Assembly: GCA_019745195.1 (NCBI GenBank)
Contig: JAIETL010000005.1
Coordinates: forward strand, 1 to 64,000
Length of the DNA stretch: 64,000 nt
Reading direction: 5' to 3'
Source of the DNA: Beijerinckiaceae bacterium
Lineage (GTDB): Bacteria > Pseudomonadota > Alphaproteobacteria > Rhizobiales > Beijerinckiaceae
The notes beneath the pieces were generated by a model. That model was given only the letters and a program-made list of their open reading frames with translations. It did not search any database and was not told the DNA's origin. Position numbers and translations under genes: made by a program. This document shows, piece by piece, positions 38,629 to 49,020 of this stretch (its first letter is position 1; every line of letters starts with the position of its first letter).

Positions 38629-39669
38629 ATGCGCGCCTTCTATCATCCCGAGCAAGCCCTGCACGATCCGCAGCAATACATGCGCTTCGGCCGGATCGTC
38701 GCGCCCAAGGATTTGCCCGAGCGCACGGCGCAACTGCTCGCCGCGCTGGAAAGGCACGGCATTGCCCCCGAACGGCCCGCCGCCCATGGCAGGGAGCCGA
38801 TCCTGGCCGTCCACAGCGAGGGCTTCGTCATTTTTCTCGAGACGACCTGGCGGCGCTGGCTCGAATTGCCCGAGCGCGGGCCGGAAGCCTGGCCCAACAC
38901 CTTTCCCTACTGGTCGGGCCGCACCGACGAGGCGATGCGGCCTGATTGCCGGCCGACCGGGATCATGGGCCAGCTCGGCTGGTATCTCGGCGATCTGTCG
39001 GTGCCGGTCGGCGAGCATTGCTGGCTCTCGACCCTGCGCTCGGCCGAGACGGCGGTGTCGGGAGCCGACGCCGTGCTGTCCGGCGAGCGCGCGGTCTATG
39101 CGCTCTGCCGCCCGTCCGGCCACCACGCCCGCGCCGACCGCGCGACCGGCTTCTGCTACATCAACAACACAGCGGTGGCGGCCCAGCGCCTGCGGACAAA
39201 ATTCGGCAAGGTCGCGATCCTCGACGTCGACGCCCATCACGGCGACGGCACGCAGCAGATCTTCTACCGCCGCGACGACGTGCTGACGATCTCGGTCCAT
39301 GCCGATCCGTCGAACTACTACCCCTTCTTCACCGGCTATGCCGACGAGCGTGGCGACGGCCCGGGCGAGGGCTACAATCTCAATCTCCCGCTGGCTCATG
39401 GCGCAGGCGGGGCCGAGATGGCGGCTGCCGTCGCGCAGGCTGGCGAGGCGATCCGCGCTTTTGGCGCGGAAGCGCTGGTGGTCGCGCTCGGCTACGACGC
39501 CCACAAGGACGATCCGATCGGGGTGCTCAAGCTGGAGAGCGCGGATTTTGGGACGATCGGCGCGCAGGTGAAGGCGATGGGGCTGCCGACGCTGGTGGTG
39601 CAGGAAGGCGGCTACGCGATCGAGGCGATCGGGGCGTGTCTGGATGCGTTTCTGGGTGGGTTCAGGTAG
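38629..39669 (+). CDS. Histone deacetylase family amidohydrolase
   Basis: 346 aa, similar to bacterial acetylpolyamine amidohydrolases. RPSGHHA carries the catalytic His pair; DVDAHHGDGTQQIF supplies zinc ligands Asp and His; ALGYDAHKDDP has the third zinc Asp; the late VVQEGGYAIEAIG loop has the Gly-Gly-Tyr motif. It probably removes acetyl groups from polyamines or related small amides in the cytoplasm. Start MRAFYHPEQALHD at 38629. Not clearly tied to the upstream transporter. Confidence 0.9.
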   Translation: MRAFYHPEQALHDPQQYMRFGRIVAPKDLPERTAQLLAALERHGIAPERPAAHGREPILAVHSEGFVIFLETTWRRWLELPERGPEAWPNTFPYWSGRTDEAMRPDCRPTGIMGQLGWYLGDLSVPVGEHCWLSTLRSAETAVSGADAVLSGERAVYALCRPSGHHARADRATGFCYINNTAVAAQRLRTKFGKVAILDVDAHHGDGTQQIFYRRDDVLTISVHADPSNYYPFFTGYADERGDGPGEGYNLNLPLAHGAGGAEMAAAVAQAGEAIRAFGAEALVVALGYDAHKDDPIGVLKLESADFGTIGAQVKAMGLPTLVVQEGGYAIEAIGACLDAFLGGFR

Positions 39670-39673
39670 CGCG

Positions 39674-39904
39674 CTCTCCCTTCTCTCCTTGCGGGAGAAG
39701 GTGGCTCGGCGGAGCCGAGACGGATGAGGGGTCGCGCCGTCCTTAACCGTCATGGTCGGGCTTGTCCCGACCATCCACGTCTTCGTTTGTCGCGCTCTAT
39801 GCCCAAGACGTGGATGCTCGGGACAAGCCCGAGCATGACGGAGAGCGTAGCGCGACCCCTCATCCGGCGCTTCGCGCCACCTTCTCCCGCAAGGGGAGAA
39901 GGGA
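39674..39904. repeat. Family D palindrome containing an inserted family F palindrome
   Basis: The outer arms CTCCTTGCGGGAGAAGGTGGC with GGATGAGGGGTCGCGCC and their partners GCGCGACCCCTCATCC and GCCACCTTCTCCCGCAAGG form a family D element. A complete family F element (39748-39841) sits in its loop. It separates the convergent amidohydrolase and ThDP genes. Confidence 0.85.
39748..39841. repeat. Intergenic palindrome, family F (nested)
   Basis: CGTCATGGTCGGGCTTGTCC and CATCCACGTCTT pair with AAGACGTGGATG and GGACAAGCCCGAGCATGACGG. A free-standing copy is at 42871. Confidence 0.88.
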
Positions 39905-39924
39905 AGGCGCACCATACGATGCCA

Positions 39925-41481
39925 TCAGATCACCGCCTCGATCAAAAACGGCCCCTTCCGCGAGAGCGCCCCCTTGAACAGCGCCGCGAACTCCTCCGCC
40001 GTCTCCGCCCGCGCGGCCTCTACCCCCATCCCCTTCGCCATCATCACCCAGTCCAGCGCCGGCTCGTCGAGGTTCAGCATCAGCTTGGCGTTGCGGCCGA
40101 ACTCATTGACGCCGACGGCGCGCATCTCGCCATGCAGGATCTGGTAGGTCCGGTTGGCGAAGACCACCGTGACGATGTCGAGGTTTTCGCGCGCCTGCGT
40201 CCACAGCCCCTGCACCGTGTACATGCCCGAACCGTCGGCCTGCATGCCGATGACTTTTCGGTCGGGGCAGGCTACCGCCGCGCCGATCGCCAGCGGAATG
40301 CCCTCGCCGATCGCGCCGCCGGTGAGCTGGATGTAGTCGTGCTGTGGCGCGCGGTGGCATTGCTGGTAGAAGACGCGGCCTGACGACACCGACTCGTCGC
40401 AGATGATGCTGTTCTCCGGGAGCAGCGTCGCCACGATGGTGCAGACCTTGTCGGCGTCGAGCGCGCCCGTCGGCAAGCCTTCGTCTGGAGCGGCCGGCTC
40501 GGCGATGAAGGCGGGCGTGGCTTTGGTCGCGCCGAGTTCGCCCGCCAGTGCGTCGATCGCGCCCGGCAGATCGTCGCCGGGCGAGGCCAGCGTCGTGACG
40601 ATGCAGCCGTCATGGATCAGCCGGCCCGGCTTGCCGGGATAGGCGAAGAAGCCGACCGGAACCTGCGCGCCGACCAGCACCAAGAGGTCGATGTCCTTGA
40701 GCTGCCCGAGCGCGATGTCTACGGGATAGGGCACCTTGGGCAGGGCGACGCGGCCGGCCCCGCGCTCGATCCGCCCATTCGACATCTGGCCGATCATGCG
40801 GCAGCCGGTCGTCGCGCAGATGCGCGCCGCCATAGCCATCGGCCCTTCGCGAAGGGATGAGCCGGTCATCATCAGCGCCGCGCGCGCGGCATGTTTGCGC
40901 AGGGCCGCCGCGACCTCGCGCACGGTTTCCGCTGAGACGGTCTTCGCCGCAGGCACGGCGGTCGGCCTGACATTCGCCGGCTCGACCGAACCCCAGGCGC
41001 AGTCGGCCGGCAGGATCACCGTGGTGACGCCGGGCAGCGACATCGCCGCCGCATAGGCCTCGCCGATCGCGGGGCCGACATCCTCCGGCGTCGCGATGCG
41101 CCGGACGTAATGCGACATCGGCGCGGCCAGGCTCTCGATGTCGCTGGTCAGCGGCGCGTCATGGACGAGGTGGTAGGTCGCGTGGTCGCCGACGACATTG
41201 ATCATCGGCGTGCGCGCGCGCCTCGCATTGTGCATGTTGGCGAGCGCGTTCGCCATGCCGGGCCCGCAATGCAGCAGCGTCGCGGCCGGCTTGTCGGCCA
41301 TGCGGGCATAGCCGTCGGCCGCGCCCGTCACGACGCCCTCGAACAGGCCGAGCACGCAGCGCATCTGCGGCTTGCGGTCGAGCGCCGCGACGAAATGCAT
41401 CTCCGAGGTGCCGGGATTGGCGAAGCAGACATCGACCTCGTTGACGAGAAGCGTGTCGCACAGGCGGTCGGCGCCGTTCAT
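39925..41481 (-). CDS. Thiamine diphosphate enzyme, acetolactate synthase-like
   Basis: 518 aa ThDP-dependent enzyme. The catalytic Glu lies in GLFEGVVTGAADGYARM; the ThDP/Mg site is MQADGSGMYTVQGLWTQAREN with the later Asn in VFANRTYQILHGE. It is shorter than true acetolactate synthase (about 570-600 aa) and lacks an obvious small subunit gene, so it is more like IlvX or benzoylformate decarboxylase relatives. The reaction is unknown. It is divergent from the ABC importer genes that follow; shared control is possible. Confidence 0.82.
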   Translation of the reverse strand: MNGADRLCDTLLVNEVDVCFANPGTSEMHFVAALDRKPQMRCVLGLFEGVVTGAADGYARMADKPAATLLHCGPGMANALANMHNARRARTPMINVVGDHATYHLVHDAPLTSDIESLAAPMSHYVRRIATPEDVGPAIGEAYAAAMSLPGVTTVILPADCAWGSVEPANVRPTAVPAAKTVSAETVREVAAALRKHAARAALMMTGSSLREGPMAMAARICATTGCRMIGQMSNGRIERGAGRVALPKVPYPVDIALGQLKDIDLLVLVGAQVPVGFFAYPGKPGRLIHDGCIVTTLASPGDDLPGAIDALAGELGATKATPAFIAEPAAPDEGLPTGALDADKVCTIVATLLPENSIICDESVSSGRVFYQQCHRAPQHDYIQLTGGAIGEGIPLAIGAAVACPDRKVIGMQADGSGMYTVQGLWTQARENLDIVTVVFANRTYQILHGEMRAVGVNEFGRNAKLMLNLDEPALDWVMMAKGMGVEAARAETAEEFAALFKGALSRKGPFLIEAVI

Positions 41482-41629
41482 TCAAAGGATCCTTGGCTGG
41501 TCGGATGACGCGCGGCGCGCTGGCGGGCCGGCAGGGGACGAAAATTGTGCCTGACTGTCAAACCAGAGAAATTCATCGCCCACCCAAACGGCTCTGATGG
41601 CCGCCAAGCGATCGCATGCCTCCCTCCAC

Positions 41630-41731
41630 CTCATCCTGAGGAGCGCTTCGCAGAAGCGCGTCTCGAAGGATGCTCCAGAGCGCGCTGGAGCATCCTTCGA
41701 GACGCCGCTTCGCGGCTCCTCAGGATGAGGG
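41630..41731. repeat. Intergenic palindrome, family A
   Basis: A clean copy: CTCATCCTGAGGAGC and GTCTCGAAGGATGCTCCAG pair with CTGGAGCATCCTTCGAGAC and GCTCCTCAGGATGAGG. Confidence 0.92.
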
Positions 41732-41765
41732 CTGCGGGAGAATTCGGATGCAAGTGCGCTTGACG

Positions 41766-41783
41766 TAATTGCATATGCATTTA
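41766..41783. promoter_or_regulatory. Predicted HutC operator upstream of ABC importer
   Basis: TAATTGCATATGCATTTA, an 18-base palindrome with one mismatched pair and the perfect core TGCATATGCA. It shares 13 consecutive bases (AATTGCATATGCA) with the hutI-hutF palindrome at 51827. Its position, about 100 bases before the importer's ATG, fits repression by the HutC encoded at 53239. Confidence 0.68.
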
Positions 41784-41881
41784 ACCTGCCTTGGAACGAA
41801 GGTTGCATCCCGGTCGGCAATGCAGTGCGATGGCGCAATGCCGCGCATCGGCCGGATGTCTCACAGGGGAAAGGTCTCGTC

Positions 41882-42850
41882 ATGACAGGTTTTTCGCGTA
41901 TCGCCGCGCTCGCCGGCACTGGCTTCGCGGCTCTCGTTCTCGCCAGCGCGGCGCAGGCGCAGACCAAGGTCGCTATCGGCATTTCGGGCTGGACCGGCTT
42001 CGCGCCGCTGACGCTGGCCAAGGAGGCCGGCATCTTCGCCAAGAACGGCCTTGATGTTACGATCAAGAAGATCCCGCAGAAGGACCGGCATCTGGCCATC
42101 GCGTCGGGCGACATCCAGTGCGCTGCGACCACGGTCGAGACCTGGATCGTCTGGGATGCGGCTGGGGTGAAGACCAAGCAGATCTTCCAGCTCGACAAGA
42201 GCTACGGCGCCGACGGCATGGCGGTGCGCAACGCCACCGGCTCGATCAAGGACCTCAAGGGCAAGACGGTCGCGGCGTCGGCGCCCGGCACCGCGCCCTA
42301 TTTCACGCTCGCCTGGTTCCTCAAGGAAAACGGCATGTCGGTGAAGGACGTCACCGTGGTCAACATGGAGCCGGGTCCCGCGGCGCAGGCCTTCATCGCC
42401 GGCCAGAACGACGCCGCCATGACCTATGAGCCCTTCCTTTCGGCGGTGCGCGAAAAGCCAGACGCCGGCAAGATCATCGCCACCACGCTCGACTATCCGA
42501 TGGTGATGGACACGTTCGGCTGCACGCCCGCCTTTCTCGCAGGCAACGACGCGGCGGCCGCCGCGCTGACCAAGAGCTATTTCGAGGCGCTCGACATGAT
42601 CGCCAGGGAAAAGGACAAGGCCTACGGCATTATGGGCGCGGACGTCAAGCAGTCGGCCGAGGCCTTCGGCAAGTCGGCCGCCTATCTGAAATGGTCGGAT
42701 GCGGCTGGCAACAAGGCCTTCTTCTCCGGCGAATGGCAGGCGTTTTCCGCCAAGGCGGCGGATCTGCTACTGGAGATCGGCCTGATCAAGGCGAAGCCGG
42801 ACCTCTCGACGCTGGTCGAGACGAAATACGTCGCGGGCGGCGCGAGCTGA
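41882..42850 (+). CDS. ABC transporter substrate-binding protein (NrtA/SsuA/TauA-like)
   Basis: 322 aa. Signal peptide residues 1-26 (ALAGTGFAALVLASAAQAQ). The mature protein begins TKVAIGISGWTGFAPLTLAKE, typical of the NMT1/TauA-like binding fold, with YEPFLSAVREKPDAG later. The HutC-like operator in front links it to histidine breakdown, so histidine, urocanate or a related compound is a plausible ligand. That is inference; the family also binds sulfonates, nitrate and thiamine precursors. Permease and ATPase follow. Confidence 0.88.
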   Translation: MTGFSRIAALAGTGFAALVLASAAQAQTKVAIGISGWTGFAPLTLAKEAGIFAKNGLDVTIKKIPQKDRHLAIASGDIQCAATTVETWIVWDAAGVKTKQIFQLDKSYGADGMAVRNATGSIKDLKGKTVAASAPGTAPYFTLAWFLKENGMSVKDVTVVNMEPGPAAQAFIAGQNDAAMTYEPFLSAVREKPDAGKIIATTLDYPMVMDTFGCTPAFLAGNDAAAAALTKSYFEALDMIAREKDKAYGIMGADVKQSAEAFGKSAAYLKWSDAAGNKAFFSGEWQAFSAKAADLLLEIGLIKAKPDLSTLVETKYVAGGAS

Positions 42851-42870
42851 TCGCGGTTTCACACCCTCAC

Positions 42871-42964
42871 CGTCATGCTCGGCCTTGTGCCGAGCATCCA
42901 CGTCTTGGGCGTAGCGCTCGACGACGGAAGACGTGGATGGTCGGGACAAGCCCGACCATGACGG
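42871..42964. repeat. Intergenic palindrome, family F
   Basis: CGTCATGCTCGGCCTTGTGCC and CATCCACGTCTT pair with AAGACGTGGATG and GGACAAGCCCGACCATGACGG. It lies inside the ABC importer operon between binding protein and permease. Confidence 0.9.
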
Positions 42965-43001
42965 AGAAGGCGTGCCTTCCACCTGCGAAACCGGAAGCCA
43001 G

Positions 43002-43775
43002 ATGAAACCCCTCCAGCCCGTCTCCGCGCCCTCGCGCGTCGCCTATGGCCTCGCCTTCTTCGCGGCCTTCGTGGCGCTGTGGTCGGTCGCGACCTTCGGC
43101 GGCTTCGTCCAGAAGCTGTTCCTCGCCGACCCGTTCACCATGCTGCGGGAGGGCTGGAGCCTGCTGTTCCAGTTCGGCTTCGCCTTCGACATCGGCATGA
43201 CGATCTGGCGCGTCGTCGGCGGCTTCGTGCTGGCGGCGATCGTGGCGCTGCCGCTGGGCATCCTGATGGGGGCCTACAAGCCGATCGAGGCTTTGCTGGA
43301 GCCCTTCGTCTCGTTTGCGCGCTATCTGCCGGCCTCCGCCTTCATTCCGTTGCTCATCCTCTGGGCAGGCCTCGGCGAAGCGCAGAAGCTGCTCGTCATC
43401 TTCATCGGCTCCGTCTTCCAGCTCATTCTGATGATCGCGGTCTCGGTCGGGGGCATCAGGCGCGATCTGGTCGACGCCGCCTATACGCTGGGCGCGACCG
43501 ATACCTCGGTGGTGCGCCGCGTGCTCCTGCCCAACGCCGCGCCAGAGATCGCCGAGATCTTCCGGCTCGTGCTCGGCTGGGCCTGGACCTATGTCATCGT
43601 GGCCGAGCTGATCGGCTCGTCGTCCGGCATCGGCCATATGATCACCAACAGCCAGGCGCTGCTCAACACCGGGCAGATCATCTTCGGCATCATCGTCATC
43701 GGGCTGATCGGTCTCGTCTCGGATTTCCTGTTCAAGGCGGTCAACCAGCGCCTGTTCCCGTGGGCGCAAAGATGA
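43002..43775 (+). CDS. ABC transporter permease
   Basis: 257 aa, six membrane segments. The EAA loop reads AAYTLGATDTSVVRRVLLPNAAPEI, typical of SsuC/TauC-type permeases. Start MKPLQPVSAP at 43002; the upstream frame runs through the palindrome. It ends in an ATGA overlap with the ATPase. Confidence 0.92.
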   Translation: MKPLQPVSAPSRVAYGLAFFAAFVALWSVATFGGFVQKLFLADPFTMLREGWSLLFQFGFAFDIGMTIWRVVGGFVLAAIVALPLGILMGAYKPIEALLEPFVSFARYLPASAFIPLLILWAGLGEAQKLLVIFIGSVFQLILMIAVSVGGIRRDLVDAAYTLGATDTSVVRRVLLPNAAPEIAEIFRLVLGWAWTYVIVAELIGSSSGIGHMITNSQALLNTGQIIFGIIVIGLIGLVSDFLFKAVNQRLFPWAQR

Positions 43776-44557
43776 GCAAGCTCAGCATCGAGGGCGTCGG
43801 AAAAATCTTCCCGGCGCAAGGCTCCGGCCAGCCGACGCGGGCGCTGACTCCGACCACGCTGTCGGTCGCCGACAACGACTTCATCACCATCCTCGGTCCC
43901 TCGGGCTGCGGAAAGTCGACCCTGCTGCGCATCATCGGCGGGCTGGAGACGGCGAGCGAAGGCCGTATCGTGCTTGACGGTGCCCCCGTCAAAGGGCCGG
44001 GTGCAGATCGCGGCTTCGTCTTCCAGAGCTATACGCTCTTCCCCTGGCTCAGCGTGGTCGAGAACATCGCCTTCGGCCTGCGCGAGAAGGGCGTGCCCGA
44101 GAAGCAACGGCTGGAACTGGCGCGAGACTGGGCCGGCCGCGTCGGGCTCGGCAGCTTCATGGAGCACTTTCCAAAGCAGCTTTCGGGAGGCATGCAGCAG
44201 CGCACCGCGATCGCCCGCGCGCTCGCCAACGATCCGAAGATCCTGCTGCTCGACGAGCCGTTCGGGGCGCTCGACAACCAGACCCGCGCGCTGATGCAGG
44301 AGATGCTGCTCGGCATCTGGGAGCGCGAGCGCAAGACCGTGCTCTTCGTCACCCACGACATCGAGGAGGCGATCTTCGTCGGCTCGCGCGTCGTGGTGAT
44401 GAGCGCGCGGCCCGGCCGCATCAAGGCCGACATCAAGGTCGATCTGCCCCATCCGCGGCCCTACACGATCAAGACGAGCCCCGAGTTCGTGGCGCTCAAG
44501 GAGCGGCTGGTCGAGGAGATCCGGGTCGAGGCCGTGCTGGCGGCCGAGGTGCATTGA
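43772..44557 (+). CDS. ABC transporter ATPase
   Basis: 261 aa. Walker A GPSGCGKST, Q-loop FVFQSYTLFPWLSV, signature LSGGMQQRTAIARAL, Walker B ILLLDEPFGALDNQTR and VTHDIEEA are all present. This is a TauB/SsuB-type ATPase. Coupled to the permease start. Confidence 0.94.
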   Translation: MSKLSIEGVGKIFPAQGSGQPTRALTPTTLSVADNDFITILGPSGCGKSTLLRIIGGLETASEGRIVLDGAPVKGPGADRGFVFQSYTLFPWLSVVENIAFGLREKGVPEKQRLELARDWAGRVGLGSFMEHFPKQLSGGMQQRTAIARALANDPKILLLDEPFGALDNQTRALMQEMLLGIWERERKTVLFVTHDIEEAIFVGSRVVVMSARPGRIKADIKVDLPHPRPYTIKTSPEFVALKERLVEEIRVEAVLAAEVH

Positions 44558-44640
44558 ACGCTCCGGCGGCGATGTGGCGATGGACAGGCGTCGGCGATCG
44601 GGCCAGTGATGGCGCGAATACCCCGGAGACTTCAGCCGCC

Positions 44641-45792
44641 ATGATCGACGACCCCTGGACGCCGCTTCGCCTCGCCAGCGGAGCCGTGGCGCAAAACCGC
44701 TTTGTCCTCGCGCCGATGACGACGGATGCCTCCGATCCCGGCGGCGTCGTCACGCCCGAGGAACTGGCCTATCTCCGCCGCAGGGCGATGAGCGGCTTCG
44801 GCATGGCGCTGAGCTCCTGCGCCTATGTCCATGATGATGGCCGCTCCTGGTACGGCATCGGCGCGGCGGGCCCGGAGCATGACGCCAGCCTTGCGAGCGT
44901 CGCTCAGGCGTTGAAAGCCGGCGGCGGGCTCGGAGTCCTGCAGATCTATGATGGCGGGCGGATTTCGCGGCCGGCCATGGTCGGCGGGGGCCGGATGCGC
45001 GCACCCTCCGCCATCCCCTCGGCGCGGCCGGGAGCAGAGACGCCGCGCGCCATGGACGAGACCGAGATCGAGGCGCTGATCGCCGCCTTCGGCGCGGCGA
45101 CCGCGCGCGCCATCGCGGCCGGTTTCGACGGCGTCGAACTGCACGGCGCGAACCATTACACGCTGCACCAGTTTTCGTCGCCGCGCGCCAACCGGCGCGA
45201 GGATGGCTGGGGCGGCGACCGCGACCGGCGTTTGCGCTTTCCGCTCGCGGTGGCCCGCGCCGCGCGCGAGGCGGCGGGGCCCGGGCGCATCGTCGGCTAC
45301 CGGATCACGCCTTTCGAGCCCGAGCCCGACGGCTACAAACTCGATGACGCGCTGGCGCTGGTCGACCGGCTGGCGCAGACCGGCATGGACTATATCCACG
45401 TCTCGCTCGACAATTTCCGCCTGCAGCAGCCGCAGCGCGAGGATCGCAGCTATCTCGTCCCGTCCGCCCCGACGGGCAGCGACGGCCGAAGCCCGATCGC
45501 GGCGATCCGCGATGTCGTCGCCGGGCGCTGCGCAGTCATCGCCTGCGGTGGCGTCAGGACGGTGGACGATGCGCGCGATGCGCTCGCCGCCGGCGGCGAT
45601 CTCGTCGCGGCCGCCCGCGCGCCGCTGGTCGATCCCGACTGGCTGGCGAAGCTGCGCGACCGGGCCGAGGGCGACATCACGACCGGTCTGCCGCAGGACA
45701 GGGACGCCATCGCCGAGCGCTGCGCCATCCCGCCGCTCATGGTCGACTATCTGCTCGGGCGGCCGGGCTGGATTCCGCGCGAAGGTGCGTGA
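44641..45792 (+). CDS. Old yellow enzyme family FMN oxidoreductase
   Basis: 383 aa TIM barrel. NRFVLAPMTTD at the start, GFDGVELHGANHYTLHQFSS with the active-site His-Asn pair, and SPRANRREDGWGG are family signatures; the C terminus has ACGGVRTVDDARDAL for FMN phosphate. It reduces activated C=C bonds; the substrate is unknown. ATG 44641 (MIDDPWTPLRL) fits the family start; a TTG at 44554 overlapping the ATPase stop is an alternative. It may form one transcript with the importer. Confidence 0.88.
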   Translation: MIDDPWTPLRLASGAVAQNRFVLAPMTTDASDPGGVVTPEELAYLRRRAMSGFGMALSSCAYVHDDGRSWYGIGAAGPEHDASLASVAQALKAGGGLGVLQIYDGGRISRPAMVGGGRMRAPSAIPSARPGAETPRAMDETEIEALIAAFGAATARAIAAGFDGVELHGANHYTLHQFSSPRANRREDGWGGDRDRRLRFPLAVARAAREAAGPGRIVGYRITPFEPEPDGYKLDDALALVDRLAQTGMDYIHVSLDNFRLQQPQREDRSYLVPSAPTGSDGRSPIAAIRDVVAGRCAVIACGGVRTVDDARDALAAGGDLVAAARAPLVDPDWLAKLRDRAEGDITTGLPQDRDAIAERCAIPPLMVDYLLGRPGWIPREGA

Positions 45793-45804
45793 GGGCGGCG
45801 CAGG

Positions 45805-46206
45805 TCATTCGCCCCAGGGGTTGAACAGCTTCAGCGGCAGGTCGTCGAAGTCGCGCGTGTTGCGGGTGACCAGCGTGAGGTCGTGGACGATCGCTGTGGC
45901 GGCGATGAGGGCGTCCTCGACGCTTCGGGAGCGGCCGGATGCAATCGCGCCCCAGACGAGGGCGACATCTCGCGAAACCGGCAGGATGCGCATGTCGAAA
46001 CTCGCAGTGACGTCGTCGAGCCATGCTCTGAGGATGTTTGCAAACATCAGGTCTCGTCTGCGCTGCTTTTCGGCGCCCTTCATGATTTCGCCAAGTGTCA
46101 AGACGCTGATGAAAGTCCGCTCCTCAGCAAGCGTGGCGAGTGTATGAGCGGCCGCCGGGGAGCTTCGGCGTCGTGCGGAGACGACATTGGTGTCGAGCAG
46201 CCACAT
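45805..46206 (-). CDS. VapC-type PIN domain toxin
   Basis: 133 aa ribonuclease of the PIN family. Acidic residues are in place: Asp5 (MWLLDTNVVS), Glu in SVLTLGEIMKGAE, Asp in RSVEDALIAATA and Asp in RNTRDFDDL. It pairs with the antitoxin gene just upstream, 11 bases away. Start MWLLDTN at 46206. It probably cleaves tRNA or other RNA when free of antitoxin. Confidence 0.92.
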   Translation of the reverse strand: MWLLDTNVVSARRRSSPAAAHTLATLAEERTFISVLTLGEIMKGAEKQRRRDLMFANILRAWLDDVTASFDMRILPVSRDVALVWGAIASGRSRSVEDALIAATAIVHDLTLVTRNTRDFDDLPLKLFNPWGE

Positions 46207-46217
46207 GAAAATCGGCC

Positions 46218-46490
46218 TCAATCCCGGCGCTGGCGGCTCGCTTCCAGTTCTTCCGCAAAATTGTCCGGCCATGGCGGACCATCGAGCAGCAGATCGAGGA
46301 ACGACTTTCCGTCTCTCGATCTTGGCTCCGCCACAGGCTGGGTGCTCCCGACGAGCCTGTCAAAATCCGCCTTCGACAGAACCACCGCGGTAGGCTCTCC
46401 ACGCAAAGTGACCTCTTGCGGACCTTCGCTGCGGGCCCGCTTCACGACCTCGCTGAACTTCGCCTTCGCATCCTGCAGAGCCCAGGCCAT
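46218..46490 (-). CDS. Phd/YefM-type antitoxin
   Basis: 90 aa. MAWALQDAKAKFSEVVKRA is the Phd/YefM DNA-binding N terminus; EGPQEVTLRGEPTAVVLSK follows; the C-terminal 35 residues are the toxin-binding tail (DLLLDGPPWPDNFAEELEA). Type II antitoxin for the PIN toxin. Start at 46490 by the conserved MAW. Confidence 0.9.
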   Translation of the reverse strand: MAWALQDAKAKFSEVVKRARSEGPQEVTLRGEPTAVVLSKADFDRLVGSTQPVAEPRSRDGKSFLDLLLDGPPWPDNFAEELEASRQRRD

Positions 46491-46499
46491 GCCGGCCTC

Positions 46500-46520
46500 C
46501 TGACTAGTCTGACCAGTCAG
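46500..46520. promoter_or_regulatory. Putative antitoxin operator
   Basis: Inverted repeat CTGACT-N9-AGTCAG ten bases upstream of the antitoxin ATG. Phd/YefM proteins repress their own operon at such palindromes. Inferred from symmetry and position. Confidence 0.5.
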
Positions 46521-46546
46521 CAAGATGGCGTTGGCCAAGACCTCCG

Positions 46547-48213
<1,667 letters not shown>

Positions 48214-48217
<4 letters not shown>

Positions 48218-49020
48218 GGACGGCTCCGTTCGGACTTGGCTGCAGCGTCGAGCGCAGCGGCTATGATGCTGGAGAGGGCGGATTGCAGCGTGGCGGCCTT
48301 CACGGCGTCGAAGGTCCAGGGCGGCGCTTCCTCGGAGAGATAGGCCGACAGCGCGATCTCCATCTGGAGCGCGTGGACATGGTCGTCGGGCCGGCCGTGA
48401 TGCCGGGTGATCCAGCCGCCCTTGAAGCGGCCGTTGGCGACCTGCGTGACGGGCTGGCGGGCCATGGCGGCGATGGCCGCCGCCTCGACCGCAGGCGCGC
48501 AACTCGCACCCGAATTGGTGCCGAGATTGAGCGTCGGCAGCGTGCCCGGAAACAGGCGCGGGATCGCCGATTTGATCGAATGGCAGTCCCACAGCACCGC
48601 ATAGCCGTGAGCGGCCTTCACCCGCACGATCTCCGCCTTCAGCGCCTCGTGATAGGGTTCGAAATACGCCTCACGCCGCCGTGCGATCTCGGCCGCGTCC
48701 GGCGTCGATGCCCAGATCGGCGCGCCGTCGAAGGTCGTCGTCGGCACCAGTTCCGTCGTCGCCTGCCCCGGATAGAGCGAGACGCCGGACGGGTCGCGGT
48801 TGAGGTCGATGACATAGCGCGAGAGATGCGCCTCGACGATCGTCGGCTGGAAGCGCTCGGCGAAGGCGTAGAGCGCGCGCACGTGCCAGTCGGTGTCCTC
48901 GACGAGCCGGCCGCGCTCGTTGAGGTCGGCATGGATATCCGGCGGTACCCCGGTGCCGGGATGCGGCATCGAGAGGATCAGCGGGGATGGCCCGCGCGAG
49001 ACGGTGACGATGGCAGTCAC
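48214..49020 (-). CDS. hutG: N-formylglutamate deformylase
   Basis: 268 aa zinc amidohydrolase, last step of the HutF-type pathway, giving glutamate and formate. It contains [34 protein letters not shown] and [10 protein letters not shown], the N-formylglutamate amidohydrolase motifs. Starts with GTG at 49020, overlapping the hutH stop as GTGA; the frame upstream of this only shadows hutH. Confidence 0.94.

Larger units (their letters stand above)
41482..41881. other. Divergent control region, ThDP gene / ABC importer
   Basis: 400 bases without a gene. It contains a family A palindrome (41630-41731) and a HutC-like operator (41766-41783), the latter 99 bases before the substrate-binding gene. 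Confidence 0.6.

Noticed and set aside
44554..44640. N-terminal extension of the OYE gene from TTG 44554
   Set aside because: The extra 29 residues have no family similarity; the ATG at 44641 matches the normal start, although coupling through the overlap remains possible.
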